Positions 43,201-50,686 of a stretch of DNA of 64,000 nt are shown piece after piece. The DNA lies in the NCBI RefSeq assembly GCF_030440425.1, contig NZ_CP098023.1:609501-673500 (forward strand), given 5' to 3'. The translations under genes were made by a program, and so were the position numbers. This DNA comes from Microbulbifer sp. MI-G. Lineage in GTDB: Bacteria > Pseudomonadota > Gammaproteobacteria > Pseudomonadales > Cellvibrionaceae. Position 1 is the stretch's first letter. Every line of letters begins with the position of its first letter. The notes beneath the pieces were generated by a model. That model ran no database searches and was not told the origin of the DNA. It worked only from the letters and a program-made list of their open reading frames with translations.

Positions 43201-46200
43201 GCCCAGGCGGATTACGACAGGGGCCTGGGTGTGCTCACCGATTACCGCGACTTCAATGGGCAACTGAACCAGTACCGTTACGACGCCCTGGGCCGGCTTA
43301 CCGCCAGAATTGAACCGGGCGACAGCCTTCAATACCCCACCATTGCCTACACGTACCAACTGGCACAAACCGTGGATGGTCACCGCCTCAACTGGGTGGA
43401 AACGCGCCAGCGCGAGCGCGGCGGCGCCAGTGGCACCATCGACAGCCGTCACTTTTACGACGGCCTTGGGCGCAGCCTGATGCTGCGCAGCGAAGGCGAA
43501 CAGTCCGGGCAGGTCATCATCAGTGAACACCACCGCTACAACGCGCGGGGCCAGGTCTCTCGCACCGCCCTGCCGTATTTTGCCGAGGGCCTCGCCTACC
43601 AGGCCGGCGACCAGGGGCCCCACCAGCGCCGGTACCGCTACGATGCCCTGGGGCGTATGCAGGAAACCCGCCAGCCCTATTCCGCAGAGAGTGGGGAAAG
43701 TGTCTTCAGCCGCATTACCTACCAGCCGCTGGTGCAACTGCGGGAGGATGAAGAGCAGACCCGCGCCAACAGCCCCCATGCCGGTGCCGCCAAGCGGCTG
43801 GTGTTCGACGGTTTGCAAACTGCTCGGGGTGAATACCGCCTGCGGCAAGTGGATGAAATTGTCGGTGCCAATACCCAGGGCGGCGCTGGCGGTGCCACCT
43901 GGTCGACGTACTACGACTACGACCTCAACGATAACTTCACCCGCCTGCAGGATGCGCAAAACAATGTGCGCAGCATGCACTACGACCACCTGGGGCGGAT
44001 GCGGTTTTTGGACGACCCCAATCGCGGGCAGCGCTGGCAGCACTTCGATGCCGCCGGCAACCTGCTCGCCACCCGCGATGCCCGGGGCCAGGAGCGGCAC
44101 TATCGCTATGACGGTGCCAACCGCCTCCTGAACGAATATCACCTGCCGCCGCGGGGAGAAGCGCCGGCCGGCGGGCACTGGCAACCGGATGTGCAGCTGG
44201 GCACTACGGCCCCTGTGGTGCGCTACCAGTACGACCAGCGCAGCGAAGCGGACGGTGGGTTTTTACGCGGGCGCCTGGCCAAAGTCACCGACCAGGCCGG
44301 CTTTGAACAGTGGCGTTACGACGCGCGCGGGCAAGTGGTAGAGCGCCAGCGCAAAATCCTCGGCCCGGATATCGACAGCCCCCTCTACACCACGCGCTTT
44401 GTCTACGACAGCGCCGGGCGCCCGGTAAAACAGTTCTATCCCGACAATACCCGGGTGGATTTCCACTACAACGCCCGCGGTCTGCTGGAGCGGATTCCGG
44501 GTGTGGTGGAACAGCTGGACTATACCCCCAACGGCGTCCTGCAACACCAGGGGCTCGCCAACGGGGTGGCGACCCACTGGGACTTCGACGAACGCCAGCG
44601 CCTCGCCGCCCTGCGCACCGTGCGCAGCGCAGACGCGCTGCAATTACAGCAGTGGGATTACCGCTTTGACGCCGTCTCCAATGTACTGGGCATCGACGAC
44701 CAGCGCCCCGCCGGCGCCCTTGCCGCCATGGCCGCTGAACTCGGCGCGGCCGCCCAGGCAGCGTCACTGGCACACAATGTGGTCTACAGCTATGACGACG
44801 TCTACCGCCTGACCGGTGTGGCCAATGATCGTGAGCAGACGTATTACAGCTACGACAAAATCGGCAACCTGCTGCAACTGGGCCGTTCCCCCGTCAACCT
44901 GCCGGACCTGGCCACCAGTGACGCCATACAGATCACGGACCTGCGCTATGGCGGCAGCGGTGAAAACAGTAACAGCGGCGCCTCCAATCGCACGAGCCGT
45001 GGAAATCTGCCCGGGCCCCAGGCCCTGAGCTGGGCCGGGGCAAGCATAGCGTACGACGACAACGGCAACCGGATTCAGGCCGGCGACCAGCACTATCAGT
45101 GGGACCACGAGCAGCGCCTGGTCACCGCCGGCAACTCCCAGGCGGCGGATCACTACGGCTATGACTTCAAGCACCAGCGCCGCTTTAAAATCACCGAGGG
45201 TACCGGTGGGGCCCGCAGTGTTACCCTGTATATCGATGCAGATAGCGAGGTGCGCGACGGCCAGCTGCTGAAATACATCCGCCTCGGCCAGCGGCGTATT
45301 GCCCGCAGTGACCGGGGCGGGGAAACCTTTGCGCCCAGCGCCTACTACCTGCACACCCACCTGGGCTCCACCGCGCTGACGTTGGATGCCGATGCCGGGC
45401 TGGTCAACGCCTTTACCTATAAGGCTTATGGCGAACTGGACAGTGTCCTCGGTGACAGCGCGGCGGCGCCCTACGGCTATACGGGCAAGGAGCGGGATAC
45501 AACCACCGGCCTGGGGTATTTTGAGCGGCGCTACCTGCAATCGGCTTTCGGCACCTTTATCAGCCCGGATCCGCTGCTTAATACCGCGGCGCGCTTTACC
45601 GATCCGCAGCGCTGGACGCCTTATCGCTATGGGCGCAATAATCCGATCAGTTATGTTGATCCTAATGGCGAGTTTGTTTTTCTCGCTATTACAATTGCAG
45701 TTGTAGCCTATTCAGCATATGAAGGTTACCAGGCGGGTGGTGCGTCCGGTGCAGTTGCAGAAGCGTCAGGCTATAATGACGCTATAGTGGCTTATAATGA
45801 TTTTAAAAACGGGGATTATAGCGGAGCTGCTATAGCTGTTGTTGGCGTGGCATGCAAACTTTGTAAAGGCGCAGATAAGGCTATAGAGGGCGCGAAGGAT
45901 TTAAACAAGACTAAAAACAAAACAGATCGGCTCAAGAAGCATATTTTGAATGGTGAGTTGGATGCAGCTAAAAAGGAGTCTTCTGGAGAAATTGTAGCTC
46001 GCAAGCTTGATGGCACTCCTTGGGATCACGTTACTGAAGTGAGAGATGCACAACGTGGCCTACTAAAACGTATTAAATCAATAAAAAAACAATTAGGTAG
46101 CAATAAAATTGATGAAGCAAAACGCTCTTCCCTAGAAAAGGAGCTTGGTGAGGCGAGTCGTTTGTTAGATAAAACAGAGGGTTTTCTTCCAAGAAAATGA
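40213..46200 (+). CDS. Exported SpvB/VCBS/TcdB-mid/RHS polymorphic toxin with type-28-like toxin tip (TcB-TcC-like fusion)
   Basis: This 1,995-aa protein starts at an ATG with AAGGGAAG upstream and a Sec signal peptide (LGCCLLLSASAVLGA). Residues 40-340 match the SpvB domain (TGPGSIAGLGEAFTPNLNTG). Residues about 345-640 carry six FG-GAP/VCBS-like calcium-loop motifs (DMNHDGLPD, DIDGDGAVN, DMNGDGLAD, DMNGDGRGD and relatives). About 650-800 resemble the TcdB middle region. From about 930 there are many YD/RHS repeats (YDALGRL), ending with the RHS core YGRNNPISYVDPNGE near 1806-1820. The C-terminal 175 residues are a separate toxin module: a hydrophobic start, then DHVTEVRDAQRGL and SRLLDKTEGFLPRK, which I recognise as like polymorphic toxin type 28 (Ntox28). 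Base composition turns AT-rich exactly at this junction. The stop overlaps the next gene's ATG. Confidence 0.85.
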   Translation: MLRNVLLGCCLLLSASAVLGADEHTALQAPVLNLPTGPGSIAGLGEAFTPNLNTGTSSQQMRLAVPPGRNGLVPDVSVAYNSGFGNGLVGLGHRLTMPFIQRQTDQGLPNYSEWGRADQQDNDHDGSTDEFDELDTFINHQGEELVLVEGDVYRTKNATDFARYQRLPEGWMITQPDGQRWYLGQDTGSRISSGDGTAVFAWYLQAIEDTHGNRIEYHYSKLDNSAQIYLQTINYNSNGDMAVHFHYESRPDILTNYKAGFEIKTAYRLQRVETQFAGRSLRNYAFSYHPMSAWQSQSLLREIQLTAGAGSSAQSLPPVRYDYTQYRQDQVLMTSMPAASRVSLSSPDAAFLDMNHDGLPDVIHTGPNKDAYWLNLGPDADGLPQWQGYREMNTFSTSRISDAAVTWADIDGDGAVNMLQYSAGSTHYFHLDETHSWQYSGVINGLNLPLNSPHVGMLDIDNDKRVDVFATILNSSGAVLSHMVQLNHPDGWSRPIELPMPARTQSMRLGDPNVFLYDMNGDGLADLVTAGNGYVAYFANRGLQGFAPAVVFDNSPNTLYNADFIRISDMNGDGRGDLVYLGGERVSIWLNQGLDTDQHQQALFGQEQVIQAQGNLSVQAVRLVDINGNGSTDIVWYSPGRGDNTFYFAELFPDEQPNQLKSIDNGLGGATTLEYASVAGEMIRDRDAGTPWNQGVPVAMQVLKQIVVEDNSGGAQQITQIDYRDGFYDSADKEFQGFAHTEERRLGDASTPTLISHYQFHLGQSPDGTEQEALKGKIKQMETRDALGAVFSREENQWELRQLHGGYGQEARSVDFAAMTERRQYLLERGNGVPVTLAWEYDYDHYGNTTYIKELGRTEGNWGDERITRWRYSAESASAQGHWLLHLPIERSVTDLAGQAVAKEQWFYDDETFSGGNLGALSRGNLTLRRLWHQADNSAAYIAAERHRYDAYGNRIQSYDPLWSEEPGHATEITYDAQYHTFATQVRLHTGTQWLTAQADYDRGLGVLTDYRDFNGQLNQYRYDALGRLTARIEPGDSLQYPTIAYTYQLAQTVDGHRLNWVETRQRERGGASGTIDSRHFYDGLGRSLMLRSEGEQSGQVIISEHHRYNARGQVSRTALPYFAEGLAYQAGDQGPHQRRYRYDALGRMQETRQPYSAESGESVFSRITYQPLVQLREDEEQTRANSPHAGAAKRLVFDGLQTARGEYRLRQVDEIVGANTQGGAGGATWSTYYDYDLNDNFTRLQDAQNNVRSMHYDHLGRMRFLDDPNRGQRWQHFDAAGNLLATRDARGQERHYRYDGANRLLNEYHLPPRGEAPAGGHWQPDVQLGTTAPVVRYQYDQRSEADGGFLRGRLAKVTDQAGFEQWRYDARGQVVERQRKILGPDIDSPLYTTRFVYDSAGRPVKQFYPDNTRVDFHYNARGLLERIPGVVEQLDYTPNGVLQHQGLANGVATHWDFDERQRLAALRTVRSADALQLQQWDYRFDAVSNVLGIDDQRPAGALAAMAAELGAAAQAASLAHNVVYSYDDVYRLTGVANDREQTYYSYDKIGNLLQLGRSPVNLPDLATSDAIQITDLRYGGSGENSNSGASNRTSRGNLPGPQALSWAGASIAYDDNGNRIQAGDQHYQWDHEQRLVTAGNSQAADHYGYDFKHQRRFKITEGTGGARSVTLYIDADSEVRDGQLLKYIRLGQRRIARSDRGGETFAPSAYYLHTHLGSTALTLDADAGLVNAFTYKAYGELDSVLGDSAAAPYGYTGKERDTTTGLGYFERRYLQSAFGTFISPDPLLNTAARFTDPQRWTPYRYGRNNPISYVDPNGEFVFLAITIAVVAYSAYEGYQAGGASGAVAEASGYNDAIVAYNDFKNGDYSGAAIAVVGVACKLCKGADKAIEGAKDLNKTKNKTDRLKKHILNGELDAAKKESSGEIVARKLDGTPWDHVTEVRDAQRGLLKRIKSIKKQLGSNKIDEAKRSSLEKELGEASRLLDKTEGFLPRK

Positions 46201-46760
46201 ATACCAAGAAACTTTTAGAAAAAGCATCTACAGGTACAATTACAGAAAATGAAGTAAAACTTGTGTATAACGCACTCGTAAATCATGCCAGTGATGAATA
46301 CGATTTACTTCTAACCCTGGGCCGAGCTGGAGCAAAGCAATATAGGGATGTGGTTGAGGGTTACCTAAATTCACCCCATGACCCTATGCTTGCTCGTGTT
46401 GCTTTACAAATACTATGTCGCTACTGGGGGTTAGCTAAAGAATTTAAAGATACATTAGCGAAATTCATCAAAATAGTGGATTGGGACGAAGAGGAAGATG
46501 TCCGAATGATGGCAATCGGTTGTGTAGCTGAAGTCTTTAAGCAAGAATCTAGTCCAGAGTTACTTGGCTATGTTTATGATGTGTTTGAAAATCCAGAGGA
46601 AGATGAAGTTATACGCGGCGCTGCCTACGAAACCCTTGCGTTAGTAGCAGGTAAGTCAGTAAAGGAACTTCCGCAGCCGCAACATTTTGATTTGAATAAA
46701 GATGTTGACCCTTCCGTTCTTAAGCGGACTAAGAAAGTTATTTTAGGAGTCAATTGTTAA
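46197..46760 (+). CDS. Probable immunity protein with HEAT-like repeats
   Basis: The ATG overlaps the toxin stop (ATGA), implying translational coupling. The 187-aa acidic protein consists of alternating helices with HEAT-like spacing (LLLTLGRAGAKQYRDVVEGY, ARVALQILCRYW, VRMMAIGCVAEVF, VIRGAAYETLALVAG). It has no signal peptide, so it would stay in the cytoplasm. Position and size are those of the cognate immunity gene that always follows a polymorphic toxin tip. AT-rich composition matches the toxin tip and not the upstream RHS body, supporting joint acquisition. Immunity is inferred from context. Confidence 0.7.
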   Translation: MNTKKLLEKASTGTITENEVKLVYNALVNHASDEYDLLLTLGRAGAKQYRDVVEGYLNSPHDPMLARVALQILCRYWGLAKEFKDTLAKFIKIVDWDEEEDVRMMAIGCVAEVFKQESSPELLGYVYDVFENPEEDEVIRGAAYETLALVAGKSVKELPQPQHFDLNKDVDPSVLKRTKKVILGVNC

Positions 46761-46919
46761 TTCAGCTGAAGTTTTAATGTTGCGAGAGAGTAAGTGCCCA
46801 ATTAACTCACCTGGATTAGTTCATACCAAATCTGCTCTGTAAATTAGGCGCTCGCCTGTTGATAAGTGGGCGCCTAATTATGAGTGAACTAAATCACCTT
46901 GGGTTTGCCGGAGGCAATT

Positions 46920-47180
46920 TGATTTGAGTCATGCCGCTTGGGAAGACTCAGCTTGTTGATAATACAAGTTTTTGTATTCGGCTGGAGGCATATCGCCAAT
47001 TGGCCCGAAAATGCGGCAATAGTTAAACCAATTGCCCTAGGTCAAGGTTGCGCGTTCATCCTCATCTAGACCTTTCCAGTGCCTGCCCCTCTGTAGAGGA
47101 TCTCCATTTTGAATAAACTGTTGATGGTTTCTGCCAATGAGTTGTCGTAGGAGTCGCGGAAGAAGATGCCTGGAAGCCCG
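46920..47180 (-). pseudogene. IS3-family transposase C-terminal remnant
   Basis: Read on the reverse strand, fragments in different frames spell the usual IS3 OrfB ending: GIFFRDSYDNSLAETINSLF, then KGLDEDERATLT, then NYCRIFGPIGDMPPAEYK followed by NLYYQQAES. Several frameshifts and a loss of the upstream catalytic core make it dead. No inverted repeat ends were found. Confidence 0.75.
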
Positions 47181-47493
47181 TATCATTAAGCCGCTCGGTC
47201 TATCGAATCGACAGCATGCATCGGCATCCAGAAACATACGCTGCATTTCGTGGGGGTTCGTACTGCCCTGTTCGTGCCGGATACACAGTTGCAGTTAACC
47301 AAAATCCCTGGCCAATCGTTACCCGCCAGGGAAACTGAATTCGGTGTCGCCTAAAGCTTCGGCTTGATTGTATTCCCTGTAAAAAAGGATTACGGTAAGG
47401 TCTGCTGCCCTACCGCCAAGCGGTAATCCGGCCTAAGCGAACAAAAAAACAGAGAATAAAGCCGAAAAAACGCTTAACAGTCATTGTGATTCC

Positions 47494-47530
47494 GCCCGCA
47501 AGGCGCCCTGCAACCGGGGCGCTTGCGGGC
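47494..47530. repeat. Strong GC-rich palindrome (REP-like)
   Basis: GCCCGCAAG-g-CGCCC pairs with GGGCGCTTGCGGGC through 14 bp with one bulged base and an 8-nt loop. It is not adjacent to an intact gene and has no U tract on either side. Confidence 0.55.
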
Positions 47531-47956
47531 AATCCACAGCCACAACTAAGCTTCAACCAATAAAGCAGGACCGCATCATGACCGCGTAAATGATAGAAAA
47601 ACGCCACCCCCCGGTGCTGGTAACACCGAGGAATGGCTAACCCCAATAGATAAACGAACTATCTAGCGAGGCTGTCTTGAATGATACGCCATACACTCGT
47701 TCGTCTTCAATAAAGGTCTTTTTGAAGGTATGCATTTCGGGTCACTCCTGCCCCCGGCGGCGGAGTGTGCTGTGGCGTTGCGTGATGATTGGTGTGGTCT
47801 TTTACTTCAGCCGCGCACCGCCTCTCTGGCTGCGCGCCCTGCATATTTCCCTTTGTTTTTTTCCACATGGACTACGCCTGCGGCGGGAGAAACCGCACAA
47901 AGCGCTGTGCTTTTTCGGCACCTTTCCGTCACAGGCGAGTCAAGGAGCCTATAAAA

Positions 47957-48214
47957 ATGCCTATATTACCCTGTCGATTGTTTCAGCCGGTGGAGCTGGG
48001 GGATTATTTCACCTTCACGCTGGTCGCCATCAAAGAGAATGCCGTAGACCTGCATATTGCGCCCGGCAGGGGCAACCGGGTGATGCGGGCCGTGCATTTC
48101 CTGCAATGGTTGGACGAAACCTACCCACTGGACGAAGCCCGTGCGCTGGAGGAGGGGCCAATCGAAAAGCCCCCAGCCATTATCAGACCATTCAAGCCGC
48201 GACCCGATAAATAA
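47957..48214 (+). CDS. Small CsrA-like protein (divergent)
   Basis: An ATG with AAGGAG 8 nt upstream gives 85 aa. An ungapped comparison by eye with E. coli CsrA shows shared Met1, Ile3, Leu4, Arg7, Gly15, Asp16, Thr19, Thr21, Lys26, Asn28 and Val30 across MPILPCRLFQPVELGDYFTF then TLVAIKENAVDLHIAP, and a later V-x-R. Classical CsrA proteins are about 61 aa; this one has an extra acidic/proline C-terminal tail. CsrA binds GGA motifs in mRNA leaders. Whether this divergent form binds RNA is unknown; it could also be an unrelated small protein with a chance match. Confidence 0.45.
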   Translation: MPILPCRLFQPVELGDYFTFTLVAIKENAVDLHIAPGRGNRVMRAVHFLQWLDETYPLDEARALEEGPIEKPPAIIRPFKPRPDK

Positions 48215-48587
48215 ACGGGGCTCTGAGAGTCAGAGCGGGCACCTCGAAAACCTGTGCAGCCATAAGCAGCATCGCCAGCGCTTACCTGCCTGTGCTGTCA
48301 CTGCGGGGAGGTAAGCGCGTCGGCTACCGGGGCTCTTTCGTTTTTGCACTTGCAGCGGTAAGCATCATGCGCTTTCCTGTGGGCAAGGTTTTACCGCTTT
48401 GCAGTATCCTGGCTGGAAACAGAAAGCGTCTATGGGCACAGGCGGAGCGGACTTGGTGGTGAAGGGTTTCGAGTAATCCCGAAAGGCAGTCAAGGATACA
48501 ATCAAGAGAAAGCGGGATTGCAACTAGACGAAACCCGTTTTACAAGGCAATCCGTTGCGGGCAACGGCAGAAGCTAGAAGTTAGAAG
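48215..48587. other. Structured intergenic region
   Basis: About 370 bp without a supported ORF. Two clear hairpins occur: GCGCTTACCT/AGGTAAGCGC (48278-48318) and AGCGGTAA/TTACCGCT (48354-48398). An imperfect direct repeat of AGAAGCTAGAAG type lies at 48569-48590. It could encode an sRNA or be a remnant. Confidence 0.45.
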
Positions 48588-49130
48588 CTAGCAGGGCGCG
48601 GTCGACTGCTTAAAGGCATTAACCATCATTTTCGCTTCCTTGAGGCTCAGTAAATAGCCTTTCAGGGAATTGATTCCTGCACGCACACCGAATGTGATCA
48701 GGTGCAGTTCAAGTGTGAAGGCCAGTTCCGATTTCAACTGGGGGGTAAATGCGAGAAAGGCTTTAAAAATGGAGTGGTGTATTCTGTTGAGCAGATTTTG
48801 TATTTCTGTATTGCTGGTGGATATATTTTTAGCCTTGTTCTCGAAGGCTTTCAGTTCATCCAGGTGCACAGAAAACCGTTTGAGATTGAAGATAACCGTT
48901 CTCTGCTCGCTGTAGCTCGCAATCATGGTACTCAGGGCATCGTTGATCTTTCTGAGGGCGATATAGTCTGTTCTGGTGAGATCTTCGTAAGCGTTGGAGA
49001 GGTAGCGGATGGCATCCCTGCGCAACTGGCAAAGCTCAAATAAATGCTGATCATGCTTTTTCATCTCTGCAAGCCGGTATAACTGAACGGCCGTGCCGAG
49101 CAGGGCCATTGCCAGCAGTATATAGAGCAT
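48588..49130 (-). CDS. Membrane-anchored helical protein, unknown function
   Basis: This 180-aa protein has one N-terminal membrane segment (MLYILLAMALLGTAVQL) followed by helical, charged sequence with no recognisable domain (RRDAIRYLSNAYEDLTR, LKSELAFTLELHLI). Its ATG overlaps the stop of the upstream gene (TAATG), so the two are translationally coupled. A role as a small envelope or membrane-complex component is possible; I cannot name a family. Confidence 0.6.
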   Translation of the reverse strand: MLYILLAMALLGTAVQLYRLAEMKKHDQHLFELCQLRRDAIRYLSNAYEDLTRTDYIALRKINDALSTMIASYSEQRTVIFNLKRFSVHLDELKAFENKAKNISTSNTEIQNLLNRIHHSIFKAFLAFTPQLKSELAFTLELHLITFGVRAGINSLKGYLLSLKEAKMMVNAFKQSTAPC

Positions 49131-49405
49131 TAACCAGACTCCTTTTCATTGACGGGCTTTCTGGGTGCCGTCTTTCTGGTTGGTGGGGAGTAAGAAAAGG
49201 CGTTGTCCATCAGCTTCAGAAACCTATCTCGGTATTCCCGATTATCCGCTGCCAGCCGATCGATTTCAAGCTGGCGATCTTTCAGGCGACCGCGGTACAT
49301 CCAGAACAACAAGTAGTGTGCAAAGATGAAAAAGATGACAAAGAGACCGTTCTTGAGGCCCATCTCCTGCACAAAGGAGAGTATATCTTTGAGCGTATCG
49401 GTCAT
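49130..49405 (-). CDS. Small membrane protein with coiled-coil tail
   Basis: A 91-aa protein with a hydrophobic segment near residues 18-36 (NGLFVIFFIFAHYLLFWMY), then a basic coiled-coil-like stretch (RLKDRQLEIDRLAADNREYR) and a Lys/Pro tail. It is the first gene of a two-gene unit with the downstream membrane-anchored protein, overlapping by one to two bases. No family recognised. The topology loosely resembles small phage or conjugation membrane proteins, which is only an impression. Confidence 0.55.
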   Translation of the reverse strand: MTDTLKDILSFVQEMGLKNGLFVIFFIFAHYLLFWMYRGRLKDRQLEIDRLAADNREYRDRFLKLMDNAFSYSPPTRKTAPRKPVNEKESG

Positions 49406-49723
49406 GCAGTCCCTTAAAGCCGACTTATTATAGGATTCCGGGTATTTTTAACTATCGGGACTATTGAGGCAACTGGATTCATCCCCGCCCACCTGGGCAA
49501 AACCTGCCTTTGTCTACCGGTTCCTACTCTGCGTATGGCGCTCAGAAAACGTAAACCTGCCTTACCATTCTTTGCGGAATTTTCAATCTGTCCTGTCAGG
49601 GTTGTAAAGGTCCCTGAGGCTGGGGGCCCAGCGTAAACAGGCTGTTTTCCGGTATTGACCTCAACCTAAGTTGCGCTGTTAGGCTGCCCCGTATTGAAAC
49701 CCGGCCCGGAGGATAACAGGCAG

Positions 49724-50545
49724 ATGACAGCGGACACACACGGCATTGATTTGGACAGCTACTTTGCACGTATTGGCTACAGCGGCAGGCCGGCGCAAAC
49801 GCTGCAAACCCTCAAGGCACTGCTAGCCCGGCATATTGACAGTATCCCTTTTGAGAATATCACCCCCTTTCTTGGTGAGCCGGTCAATATTGAACTGGCC
49901 GCCATTGAGGACAAACTGGTGCATCACCAGCGCGGGGGCTATTGTTTTGAACAGAATGCGCTCCTGCGCGCGGTCCTGCAGCAGATCGGTTTTCAGGTGA
50001 CGGGGCTCGCTGCCCGTGTCCTGTGGCAAATGCCCGAGGGGCATCAATCCGCTCAGTCCCATATGTTACTGCGGGTTGTGTTGGAGGGTGTCCCCTATCT
50101 GCTGGATGCGGGGTTTGGCAGCAATACCCCCTCGGCCCCTTTGCGGATGGATTCTGCTGCCCGGCAGAGCACCCCCCATGCGGTTTACCGCCTGACATTA
50201 ATAGGGGAAGAATACCTGCTGGAAATCCGCATTGCGCAGGGTTGGGCGCCCTTGTATCGCTTTGATTGCAGGCCACGCACCGCGGGGGATTACAAAATGG
50301 CCAACTGGTATTGCTGTACACACCCGGAGTCCCGTTTTGTGCAGCAGCTGATTGCAACGCGAATAGTGCCCGAGGGGCGCCATGTACTGCTGGACCGCCA
50401 GTTGAGCTACCAACCGATCGATGGCCCCAAAACCGAGAAAACGCTGGCCGATGTGGGGGATTTGCGCCGCACATTGCTGGCGGTGTTTGGTATTGAGGTG
50501 CCCTCCGGGGCAGGTGCAGATCGCAAATTGGCAGGTATTTTTTAA
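49724..50545 (+). CDS. nat: Arylamine N-acetyltransferase
   Basis: The ATG at 49724 (GGAGG 11 nt upstream) gives 273 aa. The Cys-His-Asp triad typical of NATs is complete: Cys74 in RGGYCFEQN, His113 in QSHMLL and Asp128 in LDAGFG. The N-terminal SIPFENI motif and C-terminal YKMANWY are as in bacterial NATs of about 280 aa. The enzyme moves acetyl groups from acetyl-CoA to aromatic amines or hydrazines, or amide-links metabolites in some biosynthetic clusters. No such cluster is next to it. A frame opening at TTG 49694 adds ten residues and is not preferred. Confidence 0.92.
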   Translation: MTADTHGIDLDSYFARIGYSGRPAQTLQTLKALLARHIDSIPFENITPFLGEPVNIELAAIEDKLVHHQRGGYCFEQNALLRAVLQQIGFQVTGLAARVLWQMPEGHQSAQSHMLLRVVLEGVPYLLDAGFGSNTPSAPLRMDSAARQSTPHAVYRLTLIGEEYLLEIRIAQGWAPLYRFDCRPRTAGDYKMANWYCCTHPESRFVQQLIATRIVPEGRHVLLDRQLSYQPIDGPKTEKTLADVGDLRRTLLAVFGIEVPSGAGADRKLAGIF

Positions 50546-50686
50546 AAGGTGGCCGCTTAACCGGGCTGGTGGCAGATCCCCGTCTCGAGCCCTGCGCTTC
50601 AGGCTGGCCCGGTGCGCCACCCCCTTTGAACCTCCCGTTGCGGTCCGCCATAATCCGCCCCTCGCAAATCGAACAACGAGTGCTGC

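Larger units (their letters stand above)
46761..47956. other. Scar region with transposase remnant and hairpins
   Basis: About 1.2 kb without an intact gene. It contains a stem ATTAGGCGC/GCGCCTAAT (46843-46878) that may end the immunity transcript, an IS3 remnant (46920-47180), and a strong palindrome (47494-47530). Open frames at 47677-48210 and 47730-47954 lack family similarity and I do not call them. Confidence 0.6.

Noticed and set aside
46843..46878. Integron attC-like site after the immunity gene
   Set aside because: The stem ATTAGGCGC/GCGCCTAAT lacks attC core (GTTRRRY) features; a simple hairpin is the safer reading.
47677..48210. 177-codon ORF overlapping the CsrA-like gene
   Set aside because: Different frame from the gene with a proper AAGGAG site; sequence has no domain pattern and is read through the IS3 scar region.
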